A DNA stretch of 64,000 bases from Pseudomonas saponiphila (GCF_900105185.1 NZ_FNTJ01000002.1:310001-374000), one strand, 5' to 3'. Positions 52,236 through 61,722 are shown, counted from the first letter of the stretch. Numbers and translations are program-made. The notes: a model not told the origin generated them from the sequence alone.

Positions 52236-52886
52236 CTAGCGCCGCAAAAACGCCTGATGCAACTCGGCCAGTGTCTCAAAGTAATAGGCCGGCGCCTCGG
52301 CACTCAACTCCTCGCGGCTGCCAAAGCCATAGCTCACCGCTGCCGCGTCCAGGCCGTTGCGCCGGGCACCGATCAGGTCGTGCTTGCGGTCGCCGATCAT
52401 CAGGGTGTTGGCCGGGTCGAGTTGTTCCTGCTCCAGCAAATGCGCGATCAGTTCGACCTTGTCAGTGCGGGTACCGTCCAGTTCGCTGCCGTAGATCACC
52501 TTGAAGTGCTTGGCGAAGTCGAAGTGGCGGGCGATTTCCCGGGCGAAGATCCAGGGTTTTGAGGTCGCGATGTACAGCTGCCGCCCTTGTCCGCCGAGGG
52601 TTTCCAGCAGCGGCATGACACCGTCGAAAACCCGGTTCTCATACAGGCCGGTGACCTTGAAACGTTCGCGATAGAAACTCAGCGCCTCCCAGGCCCGGGC
52701 CTCGTCGAAGCCGTAGAACTGCATGAAGGCCTGCAGCAGCGGCGGGCCGATGAAGTGTTCCAGCTTGGTCAGGTCCGGCTCGTCGATACCCAGCTGGCCC
52801 AGGGCGAACTGGATCGAGCGGGTGATGCCCTCGCGAGGGTCGGTAAGGGTGCCATCGAGGTCGAACAGTACGTTTTGGTAATGCAT
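52236..52886 (-). CDS. HAD-superfamily phosphatase, phosphoglycolate-phosphatase-like
   Basis: The 216-residue HAD enzyme has the nucleophile motif LFDLDGTLTDPREGI, YIATSKP, and NTLMIGDRKHDLIGARRNG. A GMPLLE-type cap lies between. It is like the gph/PpaX group; the substrate is uncertain. The start at 52886 (MHYQNVLF) is preferred to 52907. Position corresponds to PA0065. Confidence 0.88.
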   Translation of the reverse strand: MHYQNVLFDLDGTLTDPREGITRSIQFALGQLGIDEPDLTKLEHFIGPPLLQAFMQFYGFDEARAWEALSFYRERFKVTGLYENRVFDGVMPLLETLGGQGRQLYIATSKPWIFAREIARHFDFAKHFKVIYGSELDGTRTDKVELIAHLLEQEQLDPANTLMIGDRKHDLIGARRNGLDAAAVSYGFGSREELSAEAPAYYFETLAELHQAFLRR

Positions 52887-52914
52887 GGGAATTCCAGGGC
52901 AGTGCAAGGGTTGA

Positions 52915-53463
52915 TCAGGGCCGGTCGTAGCCTTCGGCCAGGTGCAGGTCCTTGAGTTTCACGTAGTTGGCGGCGCTGTAGGTGAAGAACGCCCGCTCCT
53001 TGTCGGTCAGCGGGCGCGCCTGCTTCACCGGGCTGCCGACATACAGGAAGCCGCTTTCCAGGCGCTTGCCCGGTGGCACCAGGCTGCCGGCGCCGACTAT
53101 CACTTCGTCTTCCACCACCGCACCGTCCATGACGATGCTGCCCATGCCAATCAGTACCCGGTTGCCGATGCTGCAGCCGTGGAGCATGACTTTGTGGGCG
53201 ATGGTCACATCGTCGCCGATCAGCAGCGGGAAGCCCTCGGGGTTGAACGGGCCGGCGTGGGTGATGTGCAGCACGCTGGCATCCTGCACGCTGGTGCGCG
53301 CGCCGATGCGGATGCGGTGCATGTCGCCGCGGATCACCGTCAGGGGCCAGACCGAGCTGTCGGCGCCGATTTGCACGTCGCCGATGACCACCGCCGAGTG
53401 GTCGACAAAGGCTCGCTCGCCCAGGCGTGGGGTTACGCCCTGGTATGTTCTTATCGCGTTCAT
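52915..53463 (-). CDS. gamma-carbonic anhydrase family protein
   Basis: The 182-residue left-handed beta-helix protein has repeated hexapeptides, with DSSVWPLTVIRGDMHRIRIGARTSVQDASVLHI, GDDVTIAHKVMLHGCSIGN and GMGSIVMDGAVV. The three metal-binding histidines (H in VLHI, H in AHKV, H in LHGC) are present. Many such proteins (PaaY/YrdA type) have weak or no known carbonic anhydrase activity. Position corresponds to PA0066; it lies 29 bp upstream of the HAD gene. Confidence 0.9.
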   Translation of the reverse strand: MNAIRTYQGVTPRLGERAFVDHSAVVIGDVQIGADSSVWPLTVIRGDMHRIRIGARTSVQDASVLHITHAGPFNPEGFPLLIGDDVTIAHKVMLHGCSIGNRVLIGMGSIVMDGAVVEDEVIVGAGSLVPPGKRLESGFLYVGSPVKQARPLTDKERAFFTYSAANYVKLKDLHLAEGYDRP

Positions 53464-53630
53464 GGACAGTCCTGTGGCCGCTTTGCGCGCCGAAGGTAAT
53501 TGGAGAGGGTGGTCATTTGTTGGATAAAAGCGTCGAAAATTCAGGAATTACCGGGATAAAACGGCTTTTTTGGCTAAAATGTCAATAATCTGGCATAGTG
53601 GCTGGCCGTCTCTGGAAAAGGAGTGTGTTT

Positions 53631-53819
53631 ATGACTACCTTGCGTTTCAGATCCTCTGCAAGCAAGGCAGGAAATAAAGCGGCTGTTGAAACCCGTGAAT
53701 CGATCGCCGCCCATGTCGCGGTCTATCTTCATCGCGGCGGACAGATTCAGAAGATCGCCAGAGGCATCAGCGGTCTACCCAAGAACGGCTCCTGGAATGC
53801 AAACAGGAGACGAAAATAA
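53631..53819 (+). CDS. small basic protein, unknown function
   Basis: The 62-residue basic protein (MTTLRFRSSASKAGNKAAVE...) has a central helix ESIAAHVAVYLHRGGQIQKIARGIS that could be a helix-turn-helix, and a basic tail NANRRRK. AAAGGAG lies 10 bp upstream. The frame is short but has a good ribosome-binding site and a likely terminator just after it. I do not recognise a family. Confidence 0.65.
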   Translation: MTTLRFRSSASKAGNKAAVETRESIAAHVAVYLHRGGQIQKIARGISGLPKNGSWNANRRRK

Positions 53820-53825
53820 TTTCCG

Positions 53826-53845
53826 GAGGGGGCTTGCGCCCCCTC
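53826..53845 (+). terminator. possible terminator after small basic protein
   Basis: GAGGGGGC-TTGC-GCCCCCTC forms a strong 8-bp stem right after the stop, but the T-run that follows is weak. It may attenuate transcription toward prlC. Confidence 0.5.
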
Positions 53846-53893
53846 GCTGTTTCTTGCTGCTCTATTAAACCTCTACCCAGACGCAATCTACAG

Positions 53894-55954
53894 GTGAATG
53901 CCTTGAGCTCCAGCAATCCCCTCCTGCAGGACTTCGACCTGCCGCCCTATTCCGCCATCCGTCCCGAGCATGTCCAGCCTGCCATCGAGACCCTGCTGGC
54001 CGACAACCGCGCGGCGATCGCGCAACTGCTTGAGCAGCAACAGGGCACGCCGACCTGGCAGGGCCTGGTACTGGCACTGGACGAACTGGGTGCCCGCCTG
54101 GGACGCGCGTGGAGCCCAGTGAGCCACCTGAACGCCGTGTGCAACAGCCCCGAGCTGCGCAGCGCCTACGAGGCTTGCCTGCCCATGCTGTCCGAGTACT
54201 GGACCGAGCAGGGGCAGAACCGCGAGCTCTTCAAGGCTTACGAGGCCCTGGCGAACAGCCCCGAGGCCGCGGGTTTCGATGTGGCGCAAAAGACCATTCT
54301 CGAACACACCCTGCGGGATTTCCGCTTGTCCGGCATCGACCTGCCGGCGGACCAGCAGCAGCGCTATGGCGAAATCCAGATGAAGCTGTCCGAGCTGGGC
54401 AGCCGTTTCTCCAACCAGTTGCTGGACGCCACCCAGGCCTGGACCAAGCACATCACCGATGAGGCGGCCCTGGCCGGCCTGACCGACTCGGCCAAGGCTC
54501 AGATGGCCGCCGCGGCCCAGGCCAAGGGCCTGGAAGGCTGGCTGATCACTCTGGAATTCCCCAGCTACTACGCGGTAATGACCTACGCCCAGGACCGTGC
54601 CCTGCGTGAAGAGGTCTATGCCGCCTACTGCACCCGGGCGTCGGATCAAGGCCCTAACGCCGGTCAGAACGATAACGGCCCGGTGATGGAAGAAATCCTC
54701 GACCTGCGTCAGGAACTGGCCAGGCTCCTGGGCTTTGCCAGCTTTTCCGAACTCAGCCTGGCCACCAAGATGGCCGAGTCCAGCGATCAGGTGCTGAGTT
54801 TCCTGCGGGACCTGGCCAAGCGCAGCAAACCGTTCGCCGCCCGGGACCTGGAACAGCTCAAGGCCTATGCCGCCGAACAGGGCTGCCCCGACCTGCAAAG
54901 CTGGGACAGCGGTTTCTATGGCGAGAAGCTGCGCGAGCAGCGTTACAGCGTTTCCCAGGAAGCCTTGCGCGCCTATTTCCCCATCGACAAGGTGCTCACC
55001 GGCCTGTTCGCCATCGTCCAGCGCCTGTACGGCATCGAGATCGCCGAGCAGCAAGGCTTCGACAGCTGGCACCCGGACGTGCGTCTGTTCGAGATCAAGG
55101 AAAACGGCCAGCACGTCGGTCGCTTCTTCTTCGACCTCTATGCCCGTGCCAACAAGCGTGGTGGTGCCTGGATGGACGGCGCCCGTGATCGTCGCCGCAC
55201 CCTTGGCGGTGAGTTGCAGAGTCCGGTGGCCAACCTGGTGTGCAACTTCACTCCGGCCGACAGCGGCAAGCCTGCGCTGCTGACCCACGACGAAGTCACC
55301 ACCCTGTTCCACGAATTCGGCCATGGCCTGCACCACCTGCTGACCCGGGTCGAGCATGCCGGGGTTTCCGGGATCAATGGCGTGGCCTGGGACGCGGTGG
55401 AACTGCCGAGCCAGTTCATGGAGAACTGGTGCTGGGAGCCCGAGGGCCTGGCGCTGATCTCCGGCCACTACGAAACCGGCGAGCCGCTGCCCCAGGATCT
55501 GCTGCAGAAGATGCTGGCGGCGAAGAACTTCCAGTCCGGGCTGATGATGGTGCGCCAGCTGGAATTCTCGCTGTTCGACTTCGAACTGCATGCCACCCAT
55601 GGCGACGGCCGCAGCGTGCTGCAGGTGCTGGAAACCGTGCGCGACGAGGTTTCGGTGATGCGCCCGCCGGCCTACAACCGCTTCCCCAACAGCTTTGCGC
55701 ACATTTTCGCCGGCGGTTATGCCGCGGGTTACTACAGCTACAAGTGGGCCGAAGTGCTGTCGGCCGACGCCTTCTCCAGGTTCGAGGAAGACGGTGTGCT
55801 CAACCCGGACACCGGGCGTGCGTTCCGCGAGGCGATCCTGGCCCGTGGCGGTTCCCAGGAGCCGATGGTGCTGTTCGTCGATTTCCGCGGACGGGCGCCG
55901 TCGATTGACGCACTCTTGCGCCATAGCGGCCTCAGCGAGGACGCGGCAGCATGA
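53894..55954 (+). CDS. prlC: oligopeptidase A
   Basis: PrlC is a cytoplasmic zinc metallopeptidase of family M3 that degrades short peptides, including signal peptides. The 686-residue protein has the catalytic HEFGHGLHHLL motif with the downstream Glu in ELPSQFMENWCWE. The likely start is GTG at 53894 (VNALSSSNPLLQDFDLPPYS); a further upstream ATG at 53834 is not protein-like. It is coupled to yheV by an ATGA overlap. Confidence 0.95.
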   Translation: MNALSSSNPLLQDFDLPPYSAIRPEHVQPAIETLLADNRAAIAQLLEQQQGTPTWQGLVLALDELGARLGRAWSPVSHLNAVCNSPELRSAYEACLPMLSEYWTEQGQNRELFKAYEALANSPEAAGFDVAQKTILEHTLRDFRLSGIDLPADQQQRYGEIQMKLSELGSRFSNQLLDATQAWTKHITDEAALAGLTDSAKAQMAAAAQAKGLEGWLITLEFPSYYAVMTYAQDRALREEVYAAYCTRASDQGPNAGQNDNGPVMEEILDLRQELARLLGFASFSELSLATKMAESSDQVLSFLRDLAKRSKPFAARDLEQLKAYAAEQGCPDLQSWDSGFYGEKLREQRYSVSQEALRAYFPIDKVLTGLFAIVQRLYGIEIAEQQGFDSWHPDVRLFEIKENGQHVGRFFFDLYARANKRGGAWMDGARDRRRTLGGELQSPVANLVCNFTPADSGKPALLTHDEVTTLFHEFGHGLHHLLTRVEHAGVSGINGVAWDAVELPSQFMENWCWEPEGLALISGHYETGEPLPQDLLQKMLAAKNFQSGLMMVRQLEFSLFDFELHATHGDGRSVLQVLETVRDEVSVMRPPAYNRFPNSFAHIFAGGYAAGYYSYKWAEVLSADAFSRFEEDGVLNPDTGRAFREAILARGGSQEPMVLFVDFRGRAPSIDALLRHSGLSEDAAA

Positions 55955-56229
55955 GTGATGCACCCGTGAAGACCAAGAAACGCTTTATCGCCGGGGCGGT
56001 GTGCCCGGCGTGCAGTGAGCAGGACAAGCTGATGATGTGGAGCGAGGACGACGTGCCCCATCGCGAATGCGTGGCCTGTGGCTATGCCGACACCCTCAAC
56101 GCCCAGGGGCTGTCGGTGCCCAAGGAACTGGGAACCCGGGTCAACCACGCGGCTCCCAAGGCCGCCGACACCAAGGTGCAATCGGTGCAGTTTTTCCCCA
56201 ACCCCAAGTTGAAGAAAAAAACCGACTGA
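55951..56229 (+). CDS. yheV: YheV-type zinc-ribbon protein
   Basis: The 92-residue protein has a four-cysteine zinc ribbon (CPACSEQDKL and CVACGYADTLNAQG), like YheV proteins that follow prlC in many gamma-proteobacteria. The function is unknown. It overlaps the prlC stop by 4 bp (ATGA), so it is translationally coupled. Confidence 0.93.
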   Translation: MSDAPVKTKKRFIAGAVCPACSEQDKLMMWSEDDVPHRECVACGYADTLNAQGLSVPKELGTRVNHAAPKAADTKVQSVQFFPNPKLKKKTD

Positions 56230-56241
56230 CCAGGCAGTAAA

Positions 56242-56335
56242 AAGCCGGCTCCCCCGTGGGAGCCGGCTTGCCGGCGAAGCGATTCGCCACCCTTACCTTG
56301 CCACCTGCGCTTTCGCGAGCAAGCTCGCTCCTACA
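56242..56335. repeat. REP hairpin followed by second-class REP
   Basis: AGCCGGCTCCC and GGGAGCCGGCT (56242-56268) form a hairpin ahead of TGCCGGCGAA. A second-class unit CGCGAGCAAGCTCGCTCCTACAG follows at 56313-56335. They lie between yheV and the convergent phosphatase gene. The first hairpin may also terminate prlC-yheV. Confidence 0.8.
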
Positions 56336-56348
56336 GAGGGTGCGGTGC

Positions 56349-57008
56349 TTAGTGGCTCAGCGGCTTGGTCGCGCCCACTGTTTCGAACCAGCTCTTCACC
56401 GAACAGGTGGCGAACACGCTGGTGCTGCAGTCGCCATTGGCCAGCGCGGTGCGCAACTTGTCGACATCAGCCTGCATCATGTAGCGAATGCCGTCCTTGA
56501 AGTGGGAACTGTCGCCAAATCCGCCCTGCGTCATTTCATTCAGTGCTTCCTCTTTGCTCCAACCCTGGACCACCACCCGATACATGGCCGACATCAGGCC
56601 GGTGCGGTCCGAGCCGTGTTTGCAGTGCATCAGCACCGGGCCCTGGGTTTCGGCGCTCTGGATGGCGCGCAGGGCCTTGAGCACGTCGGCGTCATCCACG
56701 TGGTTGGTGCGGTAGGGCAACTGCACCTGGTTGATACCCGGACTCGACAGCCAGCTGGAGTCGGACTCCGGAAGGAAGTTGATCACGGTCCCGACCTTGA
56801 GTTTTTCCAGCAGGGGCACCGCACCCTTGTCCGGCAGGGCGCTGCGGTACAGGGTCGGCGACATCTGATACAGGTTGTATTGCTTCTCCACCGGTTGGGC
56901 CCATTGCTCCGGGCGATTGGCGGGAGTATCGGCAGCCTGGGCCTGCGGTCCGGCGATCAGTGCCAGCAGCGACAGACAAAGTGCAGGAATGAAGCGGGTT
57001 CTGGACAT
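56349..57008 (-). CDS. exported dual-specificity/tyrosine-type phosphatase
   Basis: The 219-residue protein has a signal peptide (FIPALCLSLLALIAGPQAQA) and the protein-tyrosine-phosphatase loop VLMHCKHGSDRTGLMSAMYR (HCX5R). It is like periplasmic bacterial tyrosine/DSP phosphatases, substrate unknown. The ATG at 57008 gives the signal peptide. Its promoter side faces the gluconate-dehydrogenase gene set across 290 bp. Confidence 0.87.
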   Translation of the reverse strand: MSRTRFIPALCLSLLALIAGPQAQAADTPANRPEQWAQPVEKQYNLYQMSPTLYRSALPDKGAVPLLEKLKVGTVINFLPESDSSWLSSPGINQVQLPYRTNHVDDADVLKALRAIQSAETQGPVLMHCKHGSDRTGLMSAMYRVVVQGWSKEEALNEMTQGGFGDSSHFKDGIRYMMQADVDKLRTALANGDCSTSVFATCSVKSWFETVGATKPLSH

Positions 57009-57299
57009 GTGAGGGTCACTGATTGAGGGCATTGAATGTCATGCAGTGTCCGCTGCGTTCGGTCAAAGCCCTGTGAGCCCGCTGTCAAAGAAATGTGAAG
57101 CTGATGGGCCGCATTCGGCCGCTTGCGATCTTTTTCCGCCTGAAACGATTCATCCAGATGCTTAGCCTGCTACCATTTGTAACCAAAGTTTGCTGATGTG
57201 TTCATCCACCGGGCCCGGCCCGGCTTTTTGCGTTGCCCAAACATAAAGTCGCGCCATGACGCGGCTGACCAATCCATCAATGCCTGATGAGGTGCACCG

Positions 57300-58049
57300 A
57301 TGTCCGATCAAGATCGAGACAACCCGCGGCGTGAGTTCTTGCGTAAATCCCTGACCTTGATCCCCGTGGTCACTGTTGCCAGTACCGGCCTGGGCAGTTC
57401 CATGCTGGCGGCGGCCCCCGAGGAGGTCTCCCCAGCCAGGCCGGCGTCGGCCAAGCTGCCCAGCGCCAGCCTGAGCTATGAACCAAGCTACTTCAGCGCC
57501 GAAGAGTGGGCCTTCATCAAGGCCGCGGTGGAACGCCTGATCCCGGCGGACGAAATGGGGCCAGGTGCCCTGGAAGCCGGGGTGCCGGAGTACATCGACC
57601 GACAAATGAACACGCCCTACGCCGCCGGTGCCCTGTGGTACATGCAAGGCCCGTTCAAGGCCGACGCCGCGCCGGAGATGGGCTGGCAGAGCAAGCTGGT
57701 ACCCAAGGACATCTATCGCCTGGGCATTGCCGCTGTGGATGCATGGTGCAAAGACCTCAAGGGTCAAGTTTTTGCCGCGCAAGACAGCGCTACCCGAGAC
57801 GCTTTGCTCAAGCAGCTGGAGGCCGGAACCCCGCAATTCGAGGCAGTCCCGGCCAAGCTTTTCTTCAATCTGCTGTTGCAGAACACCAAGGAAGGCTTCT
57901 TCAGCGATCCGATCCACGGCGGCAACAAGGGCCTGGTGGGTTGGACCCTGATCGGCTTTCCCGGCGCGCGCGCCGATTTCATGGACTGGGTGGAGCGCAA
58001 CGAGCAATACCCCTTCCCGGCAGTATCGATTCGCGGCGAGAGGGCTTGA
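57300..58049 (+). CDS. gluconate 2-dehydrogenase subunit 3 family protein
   Basis: The 249-residue protein starts with a Tat-type signal (NPRREFLRKSLTLIPVVTVASTGL). The rest has LIPADEMGPGALEAGVPEYIDRQM and WTLIGFPGARADFMDWV, typical of the small subunit that escorts the FAD subunit to the periplasm. It is the first of three genes (small, FAD, cytochrome) 3-12 bp apart, an obvious operon. Confidence 0.93.
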   Translation: MSDQDRDNPRREFLRKSLTLIPVVTVASTGLGSSMLAAAPEEVSPARPASAKLPSASLSYEPSYFSAEEWAFIKAAVERLIPADEMGPGALEAGVPEYIDRQMNTPYAAGALWYMQGPFKADAAPEMGWQSKLVPKDIYRLGIAAVDAWCKDLKGQVFAAQDSATRDALLKQLEAGTPQFEAVPAKLFFNLLLQNTKEGFFSDPIHGGNKGLVGWTLIGFPGARADFMDWVERNEQYPFPAVSIRGERA

Positions 58050-58051
58050 GC

Positions 58052-59836
58052 ATGGCCACAGTGATGAAGAAGGTCGACGCGGTGATCGTCGGTTTCGGCT
58101 GGACTGGCGCGATCATGGCCAAGGAGCTGACCGAGGCCGGGCTCAACGTGCTAGCGCTGGAGCGCGGGCCGATGCAGGACACCTACCCCGACGGCAGCTA
58201 TCCCCAGGTGATCGATGAACTCACCTACAGCGTGCGCAAGAAACTCTTCCAGGACATTTCCAAAGAGACGGTGACCATTCGCCACAGCGTCAACGAGGTA
58301 GCGCTACCCAATCGACAACTGGGTGCCTTCCTGCCGGGTAATGGCGTGGGTGGCGCCGGCCTGCACTGGTCCGGGGTGCACTTTCGGGTCGATCCCATCG
58401 AGCTGCGCATGCGCAGCCACTACGAAGAGCGCTACGGCAAGGCCTTCATCCCCAAGGACATGACCATCCAGGATTTCGGCGTCAGTTATGAAGAGCTGGA
58501 GCCGTTCTTCGACTTCGCCGAAAAGGTCTTCGGCACCTCGGGCCAGGCCTGGACCGTGAAAGGCCAGCGGGTGGGCGAAGGCAAGGGCGGCAACCCCTAT
58601 GCCCCGGATCGTTCGGACCACTTCCCGCTGGAGTCGCAGAAGAACACCTATTCTGCACAGCTGTTTCAGAAAGCCGCCAATGAAGTGGGCTACAAACCCT
58701 ACAACCTGCCGTCGGCCAATACCTCGGGGCCTTACACCAATCCCTACGGTGCGCAGATGGGCCCGTGCAACTTCTGCGGATTCTGCAGCGGCTACGTCTG
58801 CTACATGTATTCCAAGGCCTCGCCCAACGTGAACATTCTGCCGGCCCTCAAGCCGCTGCCGAATTTCGAGTTGCGCCCCAACTCCCACGTGCTCAAGGTC
58901 AACCTCGACAGCAGCAAGACCCGCGCCACCGGCGTCACCTATGTCGATGGCCAGGGCCGCGAGATCGAACAGCCGGCGGACCTGGTGATCCTCGGCGCCT
59001 TCCAGTTGCACAACGTGCGGCTGATGCTGCTGTCGGGCATCGGCAAGCCCTATGACCCGATCAGCGGCGAAGGGGTGGTGGGCAGGAACTTCGCCTACCA
59101 GAACATGGCCACCATCAAGGCCTATTTCGACAAGGACGTGCACACCAACAACTTCATCGGCGCCGGCGGCAACGGCGTGGCGGTGGACGATTTCAACGCC
59201 GACAACTTCGACCACGGCCCCCATGGCTTCGTCGGCGGCTCGCCGATGTGGGTCAACCAGGCCGGCAGCCGGCCGATTGCCGGCACCTCGAACCCGCCGG
59301 GCACCCCGGCCTGGGGCAGCGCCTGGAAAAAAGCCACGGCCGACTACTACACCCACCAGGTGTCGATGGACGCCCACGGCGCGCATCAGTCCTACCGTGG
59401 CAACTACCTGGATCTGGACCCGGTGTACCGCGATGCCTACGGCATGCCCCTGCTGCGGATGACCTTCGACTGGCAGGAAAATGACATCAAGATGAACCGC
59501 TTCATGGTCGAGAAGATGGGCAAGATTGCCGAGGCGATGAACCCCAAGGCCATCGCCCGGCTGGGCAAGCAGGTGGGCGAGCACTTCAACACCGCGTCCT
59601 ACCAGACCACCCACCTGAACGGTGGCGCGATCATGGGCACCGACCCCAAGACCAGCGCCCTGAACCGCTACTTGCAGAGCTGGGACGTGCACAACGTCTT
59701 CGTGCCCGGGGCTTCGGCCTTCCCTCAGGGCCTGGGCTACAACCCCACCGGCCTGGTGGCGGCGCTGACCTACTGGTCGGCCCGGGCGATCCGCGAGCAG
59801 TACCTGAAGAACCCCGGCCCGCTGGTGCAGGCATAA
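58052..59836 (+). CDS. GMC-type FAD dehydrogenase subunit (gluconate dehydrogenase)
   Basis: The 594-residue flavoprotein subunit oxidises a sugar acid (gluconate to 2-ketogluconate in the best-known members). It has the FAD motif VDAVIVGFGWTGAIMAKELT, the GMC signature GNGVGGAGLHWSG and the C-terminal catalytic pair region HLNGGAIMGTDP...GASAFPQGLGYNPTG. A cysteine cluster PCNFCGFCSGYVCYM fits a [3Fe-4S]-type site that passes electrons to the cytochrome. The start at 58052 (MATVMKK) is 3 bp after the small-subunit stop. Exact substrate is inferred from the gene trio. Confidence 0.92.
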   Translation: MATVMKKVDAVIVGFGWTGAIMAKELTEAGLNVLALERGPMQDTYPDGSYPQVIDELTYSVRKKLFQDISKETVTIRHSVNEVALPNRQLGAFLPGNGVGGAGLHWSGVHFRVDPIELRMRSHYEERYGKAFIPKDMTIQDFGVSYEELEPFFDFAEKVFGTSGQAWTVKGQRVGEGKGGNPYAPDRSDHFPLESQKNTYSAQLFQKAANEVGYKPYNLPSANTSGPYTNPYGAQMGPCNFCGFCSGYVCYMYSKASPNVNILPALKPLPNFELRPNSHVLKVNLDSSKTRATGVTYVDGQGREIEQPADLVILGAFQLHNVRLMLLSGIGKPYDPISGEGVVGRNFAYQNMATIKAYFDKDVHTNNFIGAGGNGVAVDDFNADNFDHGPHGFVGGSPMWVNQAGSRPIAGTSNPPGTPAWGSAWKKATADYYTHQVSMDAHGAHQSYRGNYLDLDPVYRDAYGMPLLRMTFDWQENDIKMNRFMVEKMGKIAEAMNPKAIARLGKQVGEHFNTASYQTTHLNGGAIMGTDPKTSALNRYLQSWDVHNVFVPGASAFPQGLGYNPTGLVAALTYWSARAIREQYLKNPGPLVQA

Positions 59837-59848
59837 GGAGCGATGACC

Positions 59849-61153
59849 ATGAAAGCACTCGTTATCGCCACCCTGGCCCTGCTGGGCAGCGCCTCTGCCA
59901 GCGCCGCCGAAGTGGATCAGCAGGCCCTGGTGCAACAGGGCGAATACCTGGCCCGCGCCGGTGACTGCGTGGCCTGCCACACCGCCAAGGACGGCAAGCC
60001 GTTCGCCGGCGGCCTGCCCATGGAAACCCCCATTGGCGTGATCTATTCCACCAACATCACCCCGGACAAGACCGGCATCGGCGACTACAGCTTCGAGGAC
60101 TTCGACCAGGCCGTGCGCCATGGCGTAGCCAAGGGCGGCAGTACCCTGTACCCGGCCATGCCCTTCCCCTCCTATGCCCGGGTCAGCGACGCCGACATGC
60201 GGGCGCTCTACGCCTACTTCATGCAAGGCGTGGCCCCGGTGGCCAGGGACAACCAGGACAGCGACATTCCCTGGCCCCTGAGCATGCGCTGGCCGTTGGC
60301 GATCTGGCGCTGGATGTTCGCCCCCAGTGTGGAGACTTCGACGGTCGCCGCTGGCAGTGATCCTGTCGTCAGTCGTGGCGCCTACCTGGTGGAAGGCCTT
60401 GGCCACTGTGGCGCCTGCCACACGCCACGGGCCCTGACCATGCAGGAAAAGGCCCTGAGTGCCAGCGATGGCAGTGCTTTCCTTGCCGGCAGCGCGCCGC
60501 TGGAAGGCTGGATCGCCAAGAACCTGCGGGGCGATCACCAGGACGGCCTGGGCAGCTGGAGCGAAGAACAACTGGTGCAGTTCCTCAAGACCGGGCGCAG
60601 TGATCGCAGCGCGGTGTTTGGCGGCATGAGCGATGTGGTGGTGCACAGCATGCAGTACATGAGCGAGGCCGACCTGACGGCGATCGCCCGCTACCTCAAG
60701 TCGCTGCCGGCCAGTGATCCCAACAACCCGCCGCAGCAGTACGACAAGCAGGTGGCCCAAGCCCTGTGGAAGGGTGACGACAGCAAGCCCGGCGCGGCGG
60801 TGTACATCGACAACTGCGCGGCCTGCCATCGCACCGACGGCCACGGCTACACCCGGGTGTTCCCGGCGCTGGCGGGCAATCCGGTGCTGCAGTCGGCGGA
60901 TGCCACCTCGCTGATCCACATCGTGCTCAAGGGCGGCACGTTGCCGGCCACTCACAGTGCGCCGTCGACCTTCAGCATGCCGCCCTTCGCCTGGCGCCTG
61001 TCGGACCAGGAGGTGGCCGACGTGGTCAACTTCATCCGCAGCAGTTGGGGCAACCAGGCCTCGCCAGTTACGCCCGGAGATGTTGCGGCGCTGCGCAATG
61101 GCGACCTGCAGAGCACATCCAACGATGATTTGGGGCCGTTCAGCCGTCACTAG
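59849..61153 (+). CDS. triheme cytochrome c subunit of the dehydrogenase
   Basis: The 434-residue exported cytochrome has a signal peptide (ALVIATLALLGSASASAAE) and three CxxCH heme sites: CVACH, CGACH and CAACH. This is the standard subunit of the membrane-linked gluconate/alcohol dehydrogenase trio, passing electrons to ubiquinone. The second ATG (59849) is preferred because AGGAG lies 8 bp upstream, too close to the ATG at 59843. Confidence 0.93.
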   Translation: MKALVIATLALLGSASASAAEVDQQALVQQGEYLARAGDCVACHTAKDGKPFAGGLPMETPIGVIYSTNITPDKTGIGDYSFEDFDQAVRHGVAKGGSTLYPAMPFPSYARVSDADMRALYAYFMQGVAPVARDNQDSDIPWPLSMRWPLAIWRWMFAPSVETSTVAAGSDPVVSRGAYLVEGLGHCGACHTPRALTMQEKALSASDGSAFLAGSAPLEGWIAKNLRGDHQDGLGSWSEEQLVQFLKTGRSDRSAVFGGMSDVVVHSMQYMSEADLTAIARYLKSLPASDPNNPPQQYDKQVAQALWKGDDSKPGAAVYIDNCAACHRTDGHGYTRVFPALAGNPVLQSADATSLIHIVLKGGTLPATHSAPSTFSMPPFAWRLSDQEVADVVNFIRSSWGNQASPVTPGDVAALRNGDLQSTSNDDLGPFSRH

Positions 61154-61199
61154 CGTCAAGGCCGGCGCCCGCTGCGGGCGTCGGTCCGACGTTGGCTGT

Positions 61200-61556
61200 T
61201 CAGCCTTGGCTGAAGCGCTGGATGCCCAAGCGGCTTTGCAGCTGATAGCCGGCGATGCAGTCCGCCAGCCCGGCGTTCATCAGGTCTTCCCAGCTGGCGG
61301 GGAGCAGGCCGATGCCATCGTGGTGGGGGCTCCAGCGCACCTCGGCGAACTTCGGGTCCGCTTCACCGAAGGGCTGCTGGCTGCTCACCGTGGCCTTTTC
61401 GATGTCCTGGGTGCACAGCTCGAATTCGCAGGCCAGGCCCCAGAGCTGGCCATCAGGCGCCCTGACGATGATCAGGTCGGCACCTTGTTCGTAGCTGGGG
61501 AGGTAGGCATCTGCCGCGTAGAAGATCTTTTCCAGCGTGCCGGGCGTCCTGGGCAT
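61200..61556 (-). CDS. hypothetical protein
   Basis: The 118-residue protein (MPRTPGTLEKIFYAADAYLP...) has no signal peptide or membrane segment. It contains YEQGADLIIVRAPDGQLWGLACEFELCTQD and LADCIAGYQLQSRLGIQRF. AGGAG lies 8 bp before ATG 61556, so the gene is probably real. I do not recognise a family. Confidence 0.65.
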   Translation of the reverse strand: MPRTPGTLEKIFYAADAYLPSYEQGADLIIVRAPDGQLWGLACEFELCTQDIEKATVSSQQPFGEADPKFAEVRWSPHHDGIGLLPASWEDLMNAGLADCIAGYQLQSRLGIQRFSQG

Positions 61557-61607
61557 ATTTGCGCTCCTGTTCTTTGAGCCTGCCTTATACCCTAACGCGG
61601 CAAATCG

Positions 61608-61632
61608 GTAGGAGCCGGCTTGCCGGCGAAGG
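61608..61632 (+). repeat. single REP element
   Basis: GTAGGAGCCGGCTTGCCGGCGAA is a single copy upstream of the radical SAM gene. Confidence 0.82.
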
Positions 61633-61722
61633 TGCGGTACGGCCTGCGTCGGGCGGGGAAGGTTCGCTTGCGCGGTGGGGTTTCGGTCCGGCGGTGCTGG
61701 CAAGATAAATCCGACTCCATTA

